A DNA stretch of 64,000 nt from Roseovarius lutimaris (GCF_900115165.1 NZ_FOVP01000007.1:1-64000), one strand, 5' to 3'. Positions 34,724 through 44,500 are shown, counted from the stretch's first letter. The notes: generated from the letters alone by a model not told the origin. Translations and numbers: made by a program.

Positions 34724-36034
34724 ATGGGGCAGGGGCAAAGATCAGCGCGCTGGCTGGCGGCAGGTGCCGCCTGTGTCTTGCTGGCAGGGTGCATGTCAGG
34801 ATCCGACGAGGGTGTGTCGCGATTCAATTCGGACGCGGGCCTGCGCCCCGATCAGGTGGCGCGTCAGAAAGAGGCCGCCGGATCTCCGATCATTGCCGAT
34901 CTTCAGAGCCGCCGCAGCGTGCTTGTCCCCGGCGGAAGTTTCGATCAGGTCGCCAGCGGCGTGCTTGGCGCCTATAGCCGCAGCGCGGAATCCGACCTTC
35001 TGAGCGCGCGTTTGCGGGCCGAAGCGGCGTCGAAAAACTGGCTGCCGCGGATCGGCCCGAACATCAGCCTCACCAGTCTGAGCGATGTCGTCTCGCAGTT
35101 GATCGTCGAACAGGTGCTGTTTGACAATGGTCGCAAGAAGGCCGAGCGCGCCTTTGCCAAGGCCGATGTCGAGGTCGCCGCCGTGACGCTGAGCGATGAC
35201 GTGAACGACCGGGTGTTTAGCGGTCTGTCGCTCTATCTTGATGCGGCCCAAGCGCGCGAACGCGTCGTGCTTGAGACCCGCACCCTCGCCGACATGAGCC
35301 GGTTTGAATATATCATGTCCGAGCGCGTCAAAGGCGGCGTGTCGGATATGTCCGACCTCAATATCCTGGGGCAAAAGCTGGCCGAAATCCGTGCCACGCT
35401 GGCCGGGCAGGCCGAGGCCGAAACCACTGCCTTGGCAGAGCTTAACGCGATGTCGGCGCGCCCGCTTGACGGCGTCAAGGGACTGAGCGAAGTGCCGATC
35501 CACATCGACGACGCCGAACCGCTTGATGTGCTGAGGGCCGAGGCCGAGAAAGAGCGCGATGTCGCAGGGGCGGTCATGGCGCGCGCCGGTCTTCTGCCGG
35601 GCCTGACGGCGGGTGGCACGATTGGCGAGAATGGCAGCGGCCTCGGCCTTAACCTGCGCTCGGAACAGCTTTTGGGGTTGGGGACCGGCGCCGAGATGCG
35701 CGCCATCGAGGCCGAGAAAGAGGCCGCAGGCCGCCGCGTGAGCCAAGCCGAAGAAGACAGCAACCGCATTCTGCAACGTCTTGAGGCGCGCCTTGCCGCG
35801 CTTTCGCGGCAGGTTGGTGAGGCAAGCGCCCTGAGCAGTGCCGCCAAGGCCAATCTCGATCTCTTTCAGGACCAGTACGATTCCGGTCAGCGTCAGGTCA
35901 TGGATGTGGTCGGCGTCTATGAAACCTTTGCCGAGCGTCAGACCCGCGCCGTCAGCCTGAAATATGAGCTGGCCCTGGCTCGGCTGGAAATTGCCCGTCA
36001 CCTCGGCCTCTTGGCGGACGGGAGCCGGATTTGA
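34724..36034 (+). CDS. TolC-family outer-membrane factor (lipoprotein form)
   Basis: A 436-residue outer-membrane channel. The N-terminus has a hydrophobic signal and a lipobox (LLAGCMSG), so it is probably lipidated like OprM-type factors. The rest is dominated by long helices in two related halves (SESDLLSARLRAEAASKNWL and the QRQVMDVVGVYETFAERQTR segment), as expected for the TolC barrel and coiled-coil tunnel. It overlaps the ABC gene by 4 bp. With the ABC and HlyD proteins it completes a type I secretion channel for the adhesin. Confidence 0.88.
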   Translation: MGQGQRSARWLAAGAACVLLAGCMSGSDEGVSRFNSDAGLRPDQVARQKEAAGSPIIADLQSRRSVLVPGGSFDQVASGVLGAYSRSAESDLLSARLRAEAASKNWLPRIGPNISLTSLSDVVSQLIVEQVLFDNGRKKAERAFAKADVEVAAVTLSDDVNDRVFSGLSLYLDAAQARERVVLETRTLADMSRFEYIMSERVKGGVSDMSDLNILGQKLAEIRATLAGQAEAETTALAELNAMSARPLDGVKGLSEVPIHIDDAEPLDVLRAEAEKERDVAGAVMARAGLLPGLTAGGTIGENGSGLGLNLRSEQLLGLGTGAEMRAIEAEKEAAGRRVSQAEEDSNRILQRLEARLAALSRQVGEASALSSAAKANLDLFQDQYDSGQRQVMDVVGVYETFAERQTRAVSLKYELALARLEIARHLGLLADGSRI

Positions 36035-38268
36035 GCAAAGCGCCGATCGCCCTGACCATCACCAGCGGCACCAAGGGCGCAACCTTGCAAAGGGCCGCCA
36101 CCGAGGGCGCAGGCGAGGCGATGCCGGTGTCGCGCTTCGGGGCGCGGGCCGAGGCACGTGCCAAGCTTGGGGCAAGCTATGGAGCGCTTCTCGGGGTCGA
36201 TGTCATGGCACGCGATATCCTTGAGGCGATGATCGCCAGCGATGCCAACGGCCCGGCCAACGACCAGCCCCAGCCGCAGGCGCTTGCCGACGGGCTTGCG
36301 GCCGTCGGTCTGATCTCGCGGGTGGAAACCGTGGCTCATCCGCATCCTGATCGCTGGCCTGCATTGGCGCAGATGACCAGCGGGCAATTCGTGCTGGTGC
36401 TCGGACAGGAGCGCGACAGGCTGGTGATCCATGACACCACCTGCACCGATGATCGCACCGAGGTGTCGCTGGCCGAATTCGAGCCGTTTTTTACCGGCAT
36501 GATCGTGCGCGCCGAGGCGCCGGTGCAACAGCTGAGCCGGGTGCATGACTTGCCCGAGGCCCGGGCGCATTGGTTCTGGTCGCAATTTTCCGGGTTTCAG
36601 CGGCACATCGGCGAGGTCGCGCTTGGGTCGTTCGTGGCCAATATTTTGGCCGTCGCGGTCGCGCTTTTCGCGCTTCAGGTCTATGATCGGGTGATTCCGC
36701 ATCAATCCGAGGCCACGCTTTGGGTGCTGGCCGTCGGCGCCGGTCTGGCGCTGGTGATGGAGGCGGGTCTCAAGATCGCGCGGGCGCGGCTGATGGATGG
36801 GGCCGGGCGCCAGATCGAGTTGAACGTACAGAAAATCCTGATGGATCGCCTGCTTGGCATGCGATCCGAACTGGCCAGCAAGAGCCCTTCGAACCTGTTC
36901 AGCGCGATGCGCGAATTCGGCTCGGTGCGCGAGTTCTTCACCGCCTCGACCATTGGCACGTTGACCGATCTGCCGTTTATCGTGGTGTTTCTGGCGCTTG
37001 TCGCGTCGATTGCGGGCAATGTGGTCTGGGTGCTGATCGCGGGCGGGATCATCATGGTGGTGCCGGGGTTTTTGCTGCAAAAGCGGATGATGCGGCTGAC
37101 GCAGGATATGCAGGGGGCGGGTGCGCGCAGTGCGCGGCTGTTGCACGAGGCGATCTTTGAGCTTGATACCCTCAAGACACAGCGCGCCGAGGACCGGTTT
37201 CGTCGTCTCTGGGGCGATCTGACGGCGCTTCAGGCGCTTAAATCCAGCGAACAGCGTCGCCTTGCCTCGGCGCTGACCTTCTGGGCGCAGGGCGTGCAGC
37301 AGGCAACCTATATCGGCGCCGTGATCCTTGGGACCTATCTTGTCTTTGCCGGTGAATTCACCGTCGGTTCGATCATCGCGGTCGGTATCCTGACCAGCCG
37401 CACCCTTGGCCCGCTGACCCAGTTGAGCGGCACTCTCGCCCGCTGGGGCAATGTCAAATCTGCCCTCAACGGGCTTGATACGATTGCCCTGGCCACGCAG
37501 GATGAGGAAGACGGGCGCAGCTATTTGCGCCGCGACCGGATCGAGGGCGCCTTCGAGCTTCGCGAGGTGCAGTTCACTTACGACGAAGGCGCGGCGCCGG
37601 TGCTGGACATCGCAGGTCTTGCCATTCAGCCGGGGCAGGCGGTGGCGGTGCTGGGCACCAATGGCTCGGGCAAATCGACGTTCCTCAAACTGCTCTCGGG
37701 GCTTTATGCGCCCAGCAAGGGCCGGGTTCTTCTGGATGGCACCGATATGGGCCAGATCGCGCCGCGCGATTTGCGCCGTCTGATCGGATATCTGGGACAG
37801 GATGTGCGGCTTTTCACCGGAAGCCTGCGCGAGAATCTGAACCTGACGCTGCTGGAACGCGACGACGGGCGTTTGATGCAGGCGCTTGATTTTGCCGGTC
37901 TGGGGCCGTTCGTGAAGAACCACCCCAAAGGGTTGGATCTTGAAATTCTGGATGGCGGTCATGGGTTGAGCCAGGGCCAGCGGCAAAGCATCGGCTGGGC
38001 GCGGCTCTGGCTTCAGGATCCGAAGATCTGCCTGCTGGACGAACCCACAGCGGCGCTTGACCAGACGCTTGAGCGGACTTTGGTGAGTCGGCTTGAAACC
38101 TGGCTCAGGGGGCGCACGGCGATCATCGCCACGCATCGCATGCCGATCCTGTCGCTGACCAGCCGCACCCTGATCCTTCAGGCCGGGCGCATGGCGGTGG
38201 ATGGGCCGCGCGATCAGGTGCTTGCGCATCTGGCGCAGGCCGGACCAAACGGGCAGGGAGGTGCCTGA
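36031..38268 (+). CDS. Type I secretion ABC transporter (LapB/RtxB-like)
   Basis: A 745-residue exporter. The N-terminal domain (about 30-165) has the C39 peptidase fold pattern but no catalytic Cys, so it is a substrate-binding C39-like domain rather than a protease. Five or six membrane helices follow (about 185-440). The ATPase domain has Walker A GTNGSGKST, the signature LSQGQRQS and Walker B ICLLDEPTAALD, with a switch His in ATHRMP. It is encoded between the outer-membrane factor and the fusion protein, overlapping the former and 1 bp from the latter. Confidence 0.92.
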   Translation: MSKAPIALTITSGTKGATLQRAATEGAGEAMPVSRFGARAEARAKLGASYGALLGVDVMARDILEAMIASDANGPANDQPQPQALADGLAAVGLISRVETVAHPHPDRWPALAQMTSGQFVLVLGQERDRLVIHDTTCTDDRTEVSLAEFEPFFTGMIVRAEAPVQQLSRVHDLPEARAHWFWSQFSGFQRHIGEVALGSFVANILAVAVALFALQVYDRVIPHQSEATLWVLAVGAGLALVMEAGLKIARARLMDGAGRQIELNVQKILMDRLLGMRSELASKSPSNLFSAMREFGSVREFFTASTIGTLTDLPFIVVFLALVASIAGNVVWVLIAGGIIMVVPGFLLQKRMMRLTQDMQGAGARSARLLHEAIFELDTLKTQRAEDRFRRLWGDLTALQALKSSEQRRLASALTFWAQGVQQATYIGAVILGTYLVFAGEFTVGSIIAVGILTSRTLGPLTQLSGTLARWGNVKSALNGLDTIALATQDEEDGRSYLRRDRIEGAFELREVQFTYDEGAAPVLDIAGLAIQPGQAVAVLGTNGSGKSTFLKLLSGLYAPSKGRVLLDGTDMGQIAPRDLRRLIGYLGQDVRLFTGSLRENLNLTLLERDDGRLMQALDFAGLGPFVKNHPKGLDLEILDGGHGLSQGQRQSIGWARLWLQDPKICLLDEPTAALDQTLERTLVSRLETWLRGRTAIIATHRMPILSLTSRTLILQAGRMAVDGPRDQVLAHLAQAGPNGQGGA

Positions 38269-38269
38269 G

Positions 38270-39469
38270 ATGAGCAATGCCGACATCCGTACCACCGCCG
38301 GCATTCTGACCGAGCTGAATGACCGTCTGCGCGGACCGAGCCTTACGATCTGGCTCTGTGCGCTGACGGTCTGGGCGTTCATCCTCTGGGCGGCCTTTGC
38401 CTGGATCGACGAGATCGTGCGCGCGCAGGGCGAGTTTATTTCCACGTCGCGCCCGCAGATCATCCAGAACCTTGAAGGCGGCATTCTGGCCGAGCTTCTG
38501 GTGCAGGAGGGCGATGTGGTGGCGCGCGGCGATATCCTTGCGCGGCTGCACGACACCCAGTTTGAAAGCGCCGTTGTCGACCTGAGCGATCAGATCGCCG
38601 CGCTTGACGTGCGCCGCCTGCGGCTTGAGGCCGAGCTTGCCGGGCAATATGATTTCACGGTGCCCGCTGATCTGGGCGCGCGCGCGGCGGATATGATCGC
38701 CTCGGAACGCGCCCTGCTGAAGGCCCGCCAGGAGGATTTCGTCAAGCGCAGCGAGGGCGCCAAGAGCGTTTTGAAACAGGCGGCCGAGGAAAAGCGCCTG
38801 TTGGAGAACCTGCTTGCACGCAAGATCGTCGCCCTGATCGAAGTGACCCGCGCGCGCAAGGCCCATGCCGATGCGCAAAAGCGCTATGACGAGATTGTCA
38901 CCCAGGCCGAGCTTGAGCGTGCCGAGGCCTATTCCGAGACGCTCAAGGAATTGGCGACGCTCAGGCAGAACCTCAAATCCAGTCAGGATCAGCTCAACCG
39001 CACGGTGCTTCACAGCCCGCTGCGCGGGATCGTCAATAACCTTAACGTCACCACAATCGGTGGCGTCGTGCGTCCGGGCGAAGAGATCCTTGAGATCATC
39101 CCGCTGGATGAAGAGATGTTTGTCGAGGCCCGGGTCGAGCCGCGCAACATTGCCAATATCCGGCGCGGTCAAGAGGCGACGATCAAGCTGACGGCCTATG
39201 ATTACACGATTTACGGCACCCTCAAGGGGCAGGTGAATTTCATCTCGGCCGATACCTTCAAGGATGAGCGTGCCCGCGATCCCGATGGCGATCCGCATTA
39301 CAAGGTGACGCTGCGCGTGGATATGAGCGCGCTCACGCCCCGCCAGACGGGCATCGAAATCCGCCCCGGCATGCAGGCCGAGGTCGAGTTGCACACCGGT
39401 GAAAAGACGGTGTTGCAATATCTTCTGAAACCGCTCTACAAATCGCAACAGGCGCTCCGCGAACCCTAG
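38270..39469 (+). CDS. HlyD-family membrane-fusion protein
   Basis: A 399-residue periplasmic adaptor linking the ABC exporter to the outer-membrane channel. A single membrane anchor (about 27-47) precedes the first barrel half (IQNLEGGILAELLVQEGDVV), a long coiled coil (about 140-235) and the second half with the family signature region near VELHTGEKTVLQYLLKPL at the C-terminus. The ATG lies one base after the ABC stop codon, so translation is coupled. Confidence 0.92.
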   Translation: MSNADIRTTAGILTELNDRLRGPSLTIWLCALTVWAFILWAAFAWIDEIVRAQGEFISTSRPQIIQNLEGGILAELLVQEGDVVARGDILARLHDTQFESAVVDLSDQIAALDVRRLRLEAELAGQYDFTVPADLGARAADMIASERALLKARQEDFVKRSEGAKSVLKQAAEEKRLLENLLARKIVALIEVTRARKAHADAQKRYDEIVTQAELERAEAYSETLKELATLRQNLKSSQDQLNRTVLHSPLRGIVNNLNVTTIGGVVRPGEEILEIIPLDEEMFVEARVEPRNIANIRRGQEATIKLTAYDYTIYGTLKGQVNFISADTFKDERARDPDGDPHYKVTLRVDMSALTPRQTGIEIRPGMQAEVELHTGEKTVLQYLLKPLYKSQQALREP

Positions 39470-39478
39470 GAGAGTGGC

Positions 39479-39904
39479 ATGACCGAGCGAGGCTTTGAGG
39501 TGCGCGGATTGGGCGAAATCGCCATTCGCTGCCGTAACTTTGATGCGATGTGCAGGTTTTACAGCGATGTGATCGGTCTGGTGCCGCTGGAGGGCGCGCA
39601 CCGTGATGGAATTCGCTTTTTCCGGCTTGGCAATGGGGTTGAGGGACATACCGCCGTGTTGGCATTGTTTGAGGTCACGGGGCCAGTCGCGACGGGCCTG
39701 CAGTCCTCGCTGCATCACCTTGCGCTCAGCCTGCCGCGACGGCAGCAAGCCGCCGTGGAACGCTGGTATGAGGCCCGGGGCCTTGAATGGCATGTCGAGG
39801 AGTTTGGCTGGATCGGCTGGCGTGGTGTGTTTACCAAAGACCCCGAGGGCAATACGGTCGAACTTGTCTCCTATGACCCGACGCTTGGTGGGCAAGGGGT
39901 CTGA
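39479..39904 (+). CDS. VOC-family (glyoxalase-like) protein
   Basis: A 141-residue vicinal-oxygen-chelate protein made of two beta-alpha-beta modules. Possible metal ligands are the His of LHHLALSL and the Glu of EGNTVELVSYD. It lacks features that would name a substrate. It starts 9 bp after the HlyD gene with AGGAGAG before the ATG, so it may be cotranscribed with the secretion operon, though a role in secretion is unlikely. A terminator follows. Confidence 0.8.
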   Translation: MTERGFEVRGLGEIAIRCRNFDAMCRFYSDVIGLVPLEGAHRDGIRFFRLGNGVEGHTAVLALFEVTGPVATGLQSSLHHLALSLPRRQQAAVERWYEARGLEWHVEEFGWIGWRGVFTKDPEGNTVELVSYDPTLGGQGV

Positions 39905-39911
39905 TCCAGCG

Positions 39912-39933
39912 GAGCGCCTTCGGCGCGCTTTTT
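39912..39933 (+). terminator. Intrinsic terminator after the VOC gene
   Basis: GCGCC pairs with GGCGC around TTC, followed two bases later by TTTTT. It is short but well placed 8 bp after the stop codon, and ends the secretion operon. Confidence 0.7.
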
Positions 39934-39946
39934 CCGGATTCAAGAT

Positions 39947-39996
39947 GAGGGGCGCTGCCCCTCAAACTCCCCGGGATATTGTTGGCCAGAAGAAGG
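39947..39996 (+). repeat. Rhodobacteraceae-type intergenic repeat, copy B
   Basis: Hairpin AGGGGCGCTGCCCCT is followed by CTCCCCGGGATATTGTTGGC and CAGAAGAAGGG. It lies between the convergent VOC and dtd genes, a natural place for a shared transcript end. Confidence 0.75.
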
Positions 39997-39999
39997 GAT

Positions 40000-40437
40000 T
40001 TAGGTGTCGATCCAGATGGTGACGGGGCCGTCGTTGGTGAGGCTTACTTTCATGTCGGCGCCGAACTGACCGGTTTGGGTGGCGATGCCCTGCGCGGCGA
40101 TCCGGGCCGCGAAATGTTCATAGAGGTGGCGACCATCATCAGGGGCGGCGGCGCTTGAAAAACCGGGGCGGTTGCCGCGGCTGGTGTCGGCGGCCAGGGT
40201 GAACTGGCTTATCACCAGCGCCGAGCCGTCGACATCAAGGATAGAGCGGTTCATTTTGCCTGCTGCATCGGTGAAGATGCGCAGTTTGGCGATCTTGGCG
40301 GCAAGTTGATCGGCGGCGGCCTCAGTATCGCCTTGCATGGCGCAGATCAGGATAAGAAGGCCGGGGCCGCATTGGCCGATAAGTTTGCCGTTAACGCGAA
40401 CGCTGGCCTCGCTGACACGTTGTAAAAGGGCACGCAT
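40000..40437 (-). CDS. dtd: D-aminoacyl-tRNA deacylase
   Basis: A 145-residue enzyme that frees tRNAs mischarged with D-amino acids or glycine. Both active-site signatures are present: SQFTLAAD and the Gly-cisPro motif in [11 protein letters not shown]. The N-terminus [13 protein letters not shown] is typical. It is the last gene of the long reverse operon, 9 bp after the nitroreductase gene. Confidence 0.95.
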   Translation of the reverse strand: MRALLQRVSEASVRVNGKLIGQCGPGLLILICAMQGDTEAAADQLAAKIAKLRIFTDAAGKMNRSILDVDGSALVISQFTLAADTSRGNRPGFSSAAAPDDGRHLYEHFAARIAAQGIATQTGQFGADMKVSLTNDGPVTIWIDT

Positions 40438-40446
40438 GGGGCACCT

Positions 40447-41118
40447 TTACCGTGGGTCGTAGATGTCGCCGAGATCGGCGCGGGTGGTGCGAAAATTGTT
40501 GGCCGGGTGCTGTGGATCGGGCCAGCCAAAGGAGATCGCGCAGAGGATCAGGCGGTTTTCGGGAAGATCGAAATGCGCGCGGATCATCGGGGCATAGGCC
40601 GCAACCGAGGCCTGGGCGATACTGCCGAGGCCAAGTGCCGTGGCCGCCAGCGTGAAGGCGGTGATAAAGCCGCCGGTGTCCATCGCGCCATAGGGGCCGA
40701 GGGCGGCCTCGGACTGAATGATGGCGACATGCGGTGCGCCAAAGAAGTGATAGTTTTGCAAGGATTGTTCGGCCCGCGCGGCGCGGTCATTTCGCGCGAT
40801 GCCCACGGCCTCATAGAGTTGCAGACCGCATTCAAGGCGGCGCGCGCCATGGGCGCCGGGATAACTTTCGGGCCAGGGCAGGTCGGGGGCGGGTGTGTCG
40901 CGCTCGACAGCGCCGAGCAGGGCGTCGCGAAAGCGCGCGGTCTCGGGGCCATGGGTGACGGTGACTTTCCATGGCTGCGCGTTGCACCATGATGGCGCGC
41001 GCCCTGCGGCCATGACGAGTTGCCGGATAGTGGCGTCGGGCACCGGATCGGGGCGAAAGCCACGGCAGGAATGGCGCGCATCAAGCGTGTTGCGAAGGCT
41101 GGAGAAATCATCGGTCAT
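40447..41118 (-). CDS. Nitroreductase-family flavoprotein
   Basis: A 223-residue FMN-dependent oxidoreductase. The FMN phosphate contact RHSCRGF near the N-terminus, [10 protein letters not shown] and the C-terminal [10 protein letters not shown] region fit the NfsB/nitroreductase fold. The physiological substrate is unknown. Its ATG overlaps the stop of the proline-racemase-family gene by 4 bp. Confidence 0.86.
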   Translation of the reverse strand: MTDDFSSLRNTLDARHSCRGFRPDPVPDATIRQLVMAAGRAPSWCNAQPWKVTVTHGPETARFRDALLGAVERDTPAPDLPWPESYPGAHGARRLECGLQLYEAVGIARNDRAARAEQSLQNYHFFGAPHVAIIQSEAALGPYGAMDTGGFITAFTLAATALGLGSIAQASVAAYAPMIRAHFDLPENRLILCAISFGWPDPQHPANNFRTTRADLGDIYDPR

Positions 41119-42158
41119 TGCGGGGCCTCCTGCGCGCCGGGCCATGTGTCAGACAGGCGATAGCCAAGCGGCCAGGGATCATCGGGGTCAAGCATCAGGC
41201 TGTGCGTTCCGGTGATCCAGGCCTGTCCCGAGATTTCGGGCAGAATCGCGGCGGTGTCGCTCATCTCTAACGTGTCAACGATAGTGCCGTCAAAGCGAGA
41301 TCCGATCAGCGAGGTCGCGCTATAGTGATCGCCGACGCCCATCTGACCGCGCGCGTGCAGCAAGGCCATGCGCGCCGACAAGGCCGTGCCGGTGGGCGAA
41401 CGGTCGATCTTGCCGGGGCGGATCGCCACCGCGTGGCGCGCCATAAGGCCGGTATCAGTGGTCACTGGCGCGGTGGCAAAGAGGCAGAACGAGATATGGC
41501 GCCAGTCGGGATTGCCCGGGTGGTGAAAGCCAAGCTGCGCGGTGGCGGCGGCGCTGATGCGGGTGCCAAGCTCTGCCAGGTTGCGCGCCGCGTCGGGCAC
41601 AAGATCAAGCCCAAGCGCCGGGGCATCGACTACCACGAAGCTATCGCCGCCAAAGGCGGTATCGACGGTGATCTCGCCGAGGCCCGGCACATCAAGCGTG
41701 GCGTCAAGATGCGCGGCAAAGGAGGGCAGATTTTGCAGGCGAATGCGCGTGACTTTGCCGCCCGCACATTCGGCGCGCACCGCCACAAGGCCGCCTGGCG
41801 CCTCAAGCACAAGGTGGGTTTCTGGCTCTGACATCGCCAGAATGCCGGTTTCCAGCAGAACGGTCGCGACGCAGATCGTGTTTGAGCCGGACATTGGCGG
41901 GGTGTCGGCGGGTTCCATGATGATAAACCCCATATCGGCGCGCGGATTGACCGGCGGCACAAGCAGGTTCACATGGCGAAACACCCCGCCGCGCGGCTCG
42001 TTCAGAACGAATTGGCGCAATTGATCGTCACGCGCGATAAAGCGGGACTTTTCCCACATCGTGGCGCCGGGGGGCGGGGCCACGCCGCCGGTGATGACAT
42101 CGCCAACCTCGCCGCCCGCATGGGCCGATACAATCTGGATGTTGCGGCTCGATCGCAT
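41115..42158 (-). CDS. Proline racemase-superfamily enzyme with Ser/Thr active site
   Basis: A 347-residue enzyme of the family holding proline racemase, 4-hydroxyproline epimerase and trans-3-hydroxyproline dehydratase. The two positions that are catalytic Cys in the racemase are changed: the first motif reads PPMSGSNT (Ser) and the second [10 protein letters not shown] (Thr). Thr at the second site is known from trans-3-hydroxy-L-proline dehydratases, so a dehydratase is more likely than a racemase. No proline-catabolic genes lie nearby. It is coupled to the nitroreductase gene and lies 3 bp from the zinc-ribbon gene upstream. Confidence 0.85.
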   Translation of the reverse strand: MRSSRNIQIVSAHAGGEVGDVITGGVAPPPGATMWEKSRFIARDDQLRQFVLNEPRGGVFRHVNLLVPPVNPRADMGFIIMEPADTPPMSGSNTICVATVLLETGILAMSEPETHLVLEAPGGLVAVRAECAGGKVTRIRLQNLPSFAAHLDATLDVPGLGEITVDTAFGGDSFVVVDAPALGLDLVPDAARNLAELGTRISAAATAQLGFHHPGNPDWRHISFCLFATAPVTTDTGLMARHAVAIRPGKIDRSPTGTALSARMALLHARGQMGVGDHYSATSLIGSRFDGTIVDTLEMSDTAAILPEISGQAWITGTHSLMLDPDDPWPLGYRLSDTWPGAQEAPQ

Positions 42159-42161
42159 GGC

Positions 42162-43304
42162 TCAGAGCCCCCCTTGATTCAAAGCCACGACATAACCCAC
42201 ACCCGCCGCAATAACAGCACCGATCAGCACTGCAAAGGCGATTTTCCAGGCCGAGTAGGGGCGTTCGCCCTGTACCTGCCCGGTGCGGCCATTGACCACG
42301 AAGCGATAGGTCTTGCCGCGATATTTATAGGCCGCAAGCCAGACCGGCAGCAGGATATGTTTGAAGGTCACATCGCTCACCTGGGTCTGGATGTCGTGGA
42401 TGCGTTGGCGATCGCCGCCGATGTCAAAGCGCACATCGCGCGCGATCACCCGGTCCATATGGCTGCGCGCCTCGGCAAAGCCGGTCTCAAGTTCGACGGT
42501 ATAACCCTCGGCCCGAAACCCGGCGAGATATTCCGGGCGGTAGGGCTCAAGCGCGGCCAGGTCCCAGGGCTCAAGCGCGTCGGTAAAGCGTTTCGGCAAA
42601 GAGGTCGAGGCCAGCACAAGCACGTCATCAAAGAACCGCGCGACACGGCCCGACACCGCGCGCCAGCGAACCTTGGCGACCTTGACCTGACGGGTCTTGC
42701 CATCGCGCACCACGCTTTGAGTGACGTAATAGATCGTGCCATGTTCGCCGCGATAGGCGGATTTGGTATCGGCATCGAAGGTCCAGTAGGGCACGTAAAT
42801 CCCCTCCATCGCGCGGCCCTTGCGGGCATATTCGCGCAGGCCGTTCGGGGCAAACCAAAGGCGGCCAAGCCAGTCGGTCATCGCCTTGCGTGCGGTGCCC
42901 TCGTCAAGGCCAAAGGGTAAAAGCGCGCGCGGTTTGATATGGCGATGGGTGCCGGTATCGGTGACCACGGGCGAGGCGCAAAACGGGCATTCGCTGGCAT
43001 GGGTGGCCTCGTCAAGCGCAACCTGCGCGCCGCAACTTGTGCAAGTGGTAACGCGGGTTTCCTCGATCTCCTGTGCGGGCAGTTGGGCGTTGATCGCGGC
43101 GTTGAAGTCAAGCTCGCGGATGCCGCCCGTCCATGGGCCGCCGGTGTCGATGGCGCAGGTATCGCCGCAGTGGTCACAGACCAATTGCCCGCGATCGGGA
43201 TCGAACCGGTAATCGGCGCCACAGCTTTGGCAAGGAAAGCGGTGCTCGCCGAGGTCTGTCTTCGCGGTCGCTCCGGGCGCGGGGGGCGGTGTGATATCTG
43301 TCAT
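42162..43304 (-). CDS. Double zinc-ribbon membrane-anchored protein
   Basis: A 380-residue protein. Two zinc ribbons lie near the N-terminus (CQSCG with CDHCG, and CTSCG with CPFC). A long soluble middle follows, with YVPYWTFDADTKSAYRGEHG and LPVWLAAYKYRGKTYRFVVN. A single C-terminal membrane helix (about 352-374) ends the protein, so it is tail-anchored in the cytoplasmic membrane. It resembles TFIIB-type zinc-finger proteins of unknown role found beside SPFH and TelA genes. Its function is unknown. Confidence 0.8.
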   Translation of the reverse strand: MTDITPPPAPGATAKTDLGEHRFPCQSCGADYRFDPDRGQLVCDHCGDTCAIDTGGPWTGGIRELDFNAAINAQLPAQEIEETRVTTCTSCGAQVALDEATHASECPFCASPVVTDTGTHRHIKPRALLPFGLDEGTARKAMTDWLGRLWFAPNGLREYARKGRAMEGIYVPYWTFDADTKSAYRGEHGTIYYVTQSVVRDGKTRQVKVAKVRWRAVSGRVARFFDDVLVLASTSLPKRFTDALEPWDLAALEPYRPEYLAGFRAEGYTVELETGFAEARSHMDRVIARDVRFDIGGDRQRIHDIQTQVSDVTFKHILLPVWLAAYKYRGKTYRFVVNGRTGQVQGERPYSAWKIAFAVLIGAVIAAGVGYVVALNQGGL

Positions 43305-43356
43305 GGCGCTGCGGGGCCTTATGGAATGTAATTGAATGCGCGGCGACGCATCGGCT

Positions 43357-44478
43357 TCAGGCTCCGGGCGGCGGCGGCGGCAGAACGGTAAAGAGTTGCG
43401 CCAGTTCGGCCACATCCTCGGCCAGCATCCAGCCGTCCTGTCCGGGGGTCCAGACATGGGTCTGACGGGTCAGCTTGCCCTCGCGCGCCATCCGCCCCAT
43501 CGCGGCCTTGGAAAATGGGCCGCTGGTCTCGCCGCCCTCGGCGATATGCCAGACATGCTCCACCGGCGGCGGCGGTGGCGGGGTTTGCGAGGCCGGCTGA
43601 GAGGCCGGACGAGCGCCCCAGGGGCCTTGCTCTGCCATCTGCTGGGCCATCGCCATGCCCATCCCCATGCCAAGACCCGCGCCCATACCACCGCCCCCGG
43701 CGGGGTTTTGCGCGGCGGCGGTCATTGCCTCGGCGGTCGAATATTGCGTGAAACGGTTCAGGTCACCGGCCAGCCCCATTGAGGTGCGCTTGTCCAGCGC
43801 CGCTTCTACGGCGGGGGGAAGCGAGATGTTTTCGATATAGAACTCGGGGATGCTCAGGCCATAGTCGGCCACCACGGCGGAAATCTCCGTCGCCACCAGC
43901 TTGCCCAGATCGGCGGTATTGGCGGCCATGTCGAGCACCGGAATGCCCGCCCCTGCGATGATGCGCGAAAAGGCCTGCACGATGATGTTGCGGATCTGAT
44001 AGCTGATCTCGTCCATGGTGAATTCGCCATCGGTGCCGACAATCTCGGTCAGGAACTTGGCCGCATCGGTGACCCGCACCGTATAGGTGCCAAAGGCGCG
44101 GATGCGGGTCGGGCCAAATTCCGGATCGCGCAGCATGATCGGGTTCTTGGTGCCCCATTTCAGGTTATTGAACCGGGTCGTGTTGACGTAATAGATCTCG
44201 GATTTGAACGGCGAGCGAAAGCCGTGATCCCAATGGTTGAGCGTGGTCAGGATCGGCATGTTGTTGGTTTCCAACATGTAAAGACCGGGCGTGAACACAT
44301 CGGCCAGTTGCCCCTCATGCACAAACACCGCCGCCTGACCTTCGCGCACCGTCAGCTTGGCGCCGTATTTGATCTCATGCCCCTCGCGCTCGAACCGCCA
44401 GACCATGGTGTCGCGGGTGTCGTCGGTCCAGTGGATGACGTCGATGAACTGACCTGAGAGGAAATCGAAAATGGACAT
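43357..44478 (-). CDS. SPFH-domain protein with C-terminal GYF-like domain
   Basis: A 373-residue protein. Residues 1-255 form an SPFH/virion-core-protein-like domain (WRFEREGHEIKYGAKLTVRE, IPEFYIENISLPPAVEAALD). A Gly/Met- and Pro-rich linker (about 272-318) joins it to a GYF_2-type domain (HVWHIAEGGETSGPFSKAAM ... TPGQDGW). SPFH proteins scaffold membrane microdomains, and GYF-like domains bind proline-rich peptides. It lies between the zinc-ribbon and DUF2927 genes in a compact operon. No membrane helix is obvious, so it may associate peripherally. Confidence 0.85.
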   Translation of the reverse strand: MSIFDFLSGQFIDVIHWTDDTRDTMVWRFEREGHEIKYGAKLTVREGQAAVFVHEGQLADVFTPGLYMLETNNMPILTTLNHWDHGFRSPFKSEIYYVNTTRFNNLKWGTKNPIMLRDPEFGPTRIRAFGTYTVRVTDAAKFLTEIVGTDGEFTMDEISYQIRNIIVQAFSRIIAGAGIPVLDMAANTADLGKLVATEISAVVADYGLSIPEFYIENISLPPAVEAALDKRTSMGLAGDLNRFTQYSTAEAMTAAAQNPAGGGGMGAGLGMGMGMAMAQQMAEQGPWGARPASQPASQTPPPPPPVEHVWHIAEGGETSGPFSKAAMGRMAREGKLTRQTHVWTPGQDGWMLAEDVAELAQLFTVLPPPPPGA

Positions 44479-44500
44479 CGGGAAACTCCTGTATCGCGGT

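Noticed and set aside
35998..38556. 852-codon open frame antisense to the ABC exporter
   Set aside because: Opposite a gene with complete transporter motifs. The Arg/His/Gln-rich translation has no recognisable domain.
38123..39943. 606-codon open frame antisense to the HlyD and VOC genes
   Set aside because: Covers two well-supported forward genes, and its codon pattern is that of a shadow frame.
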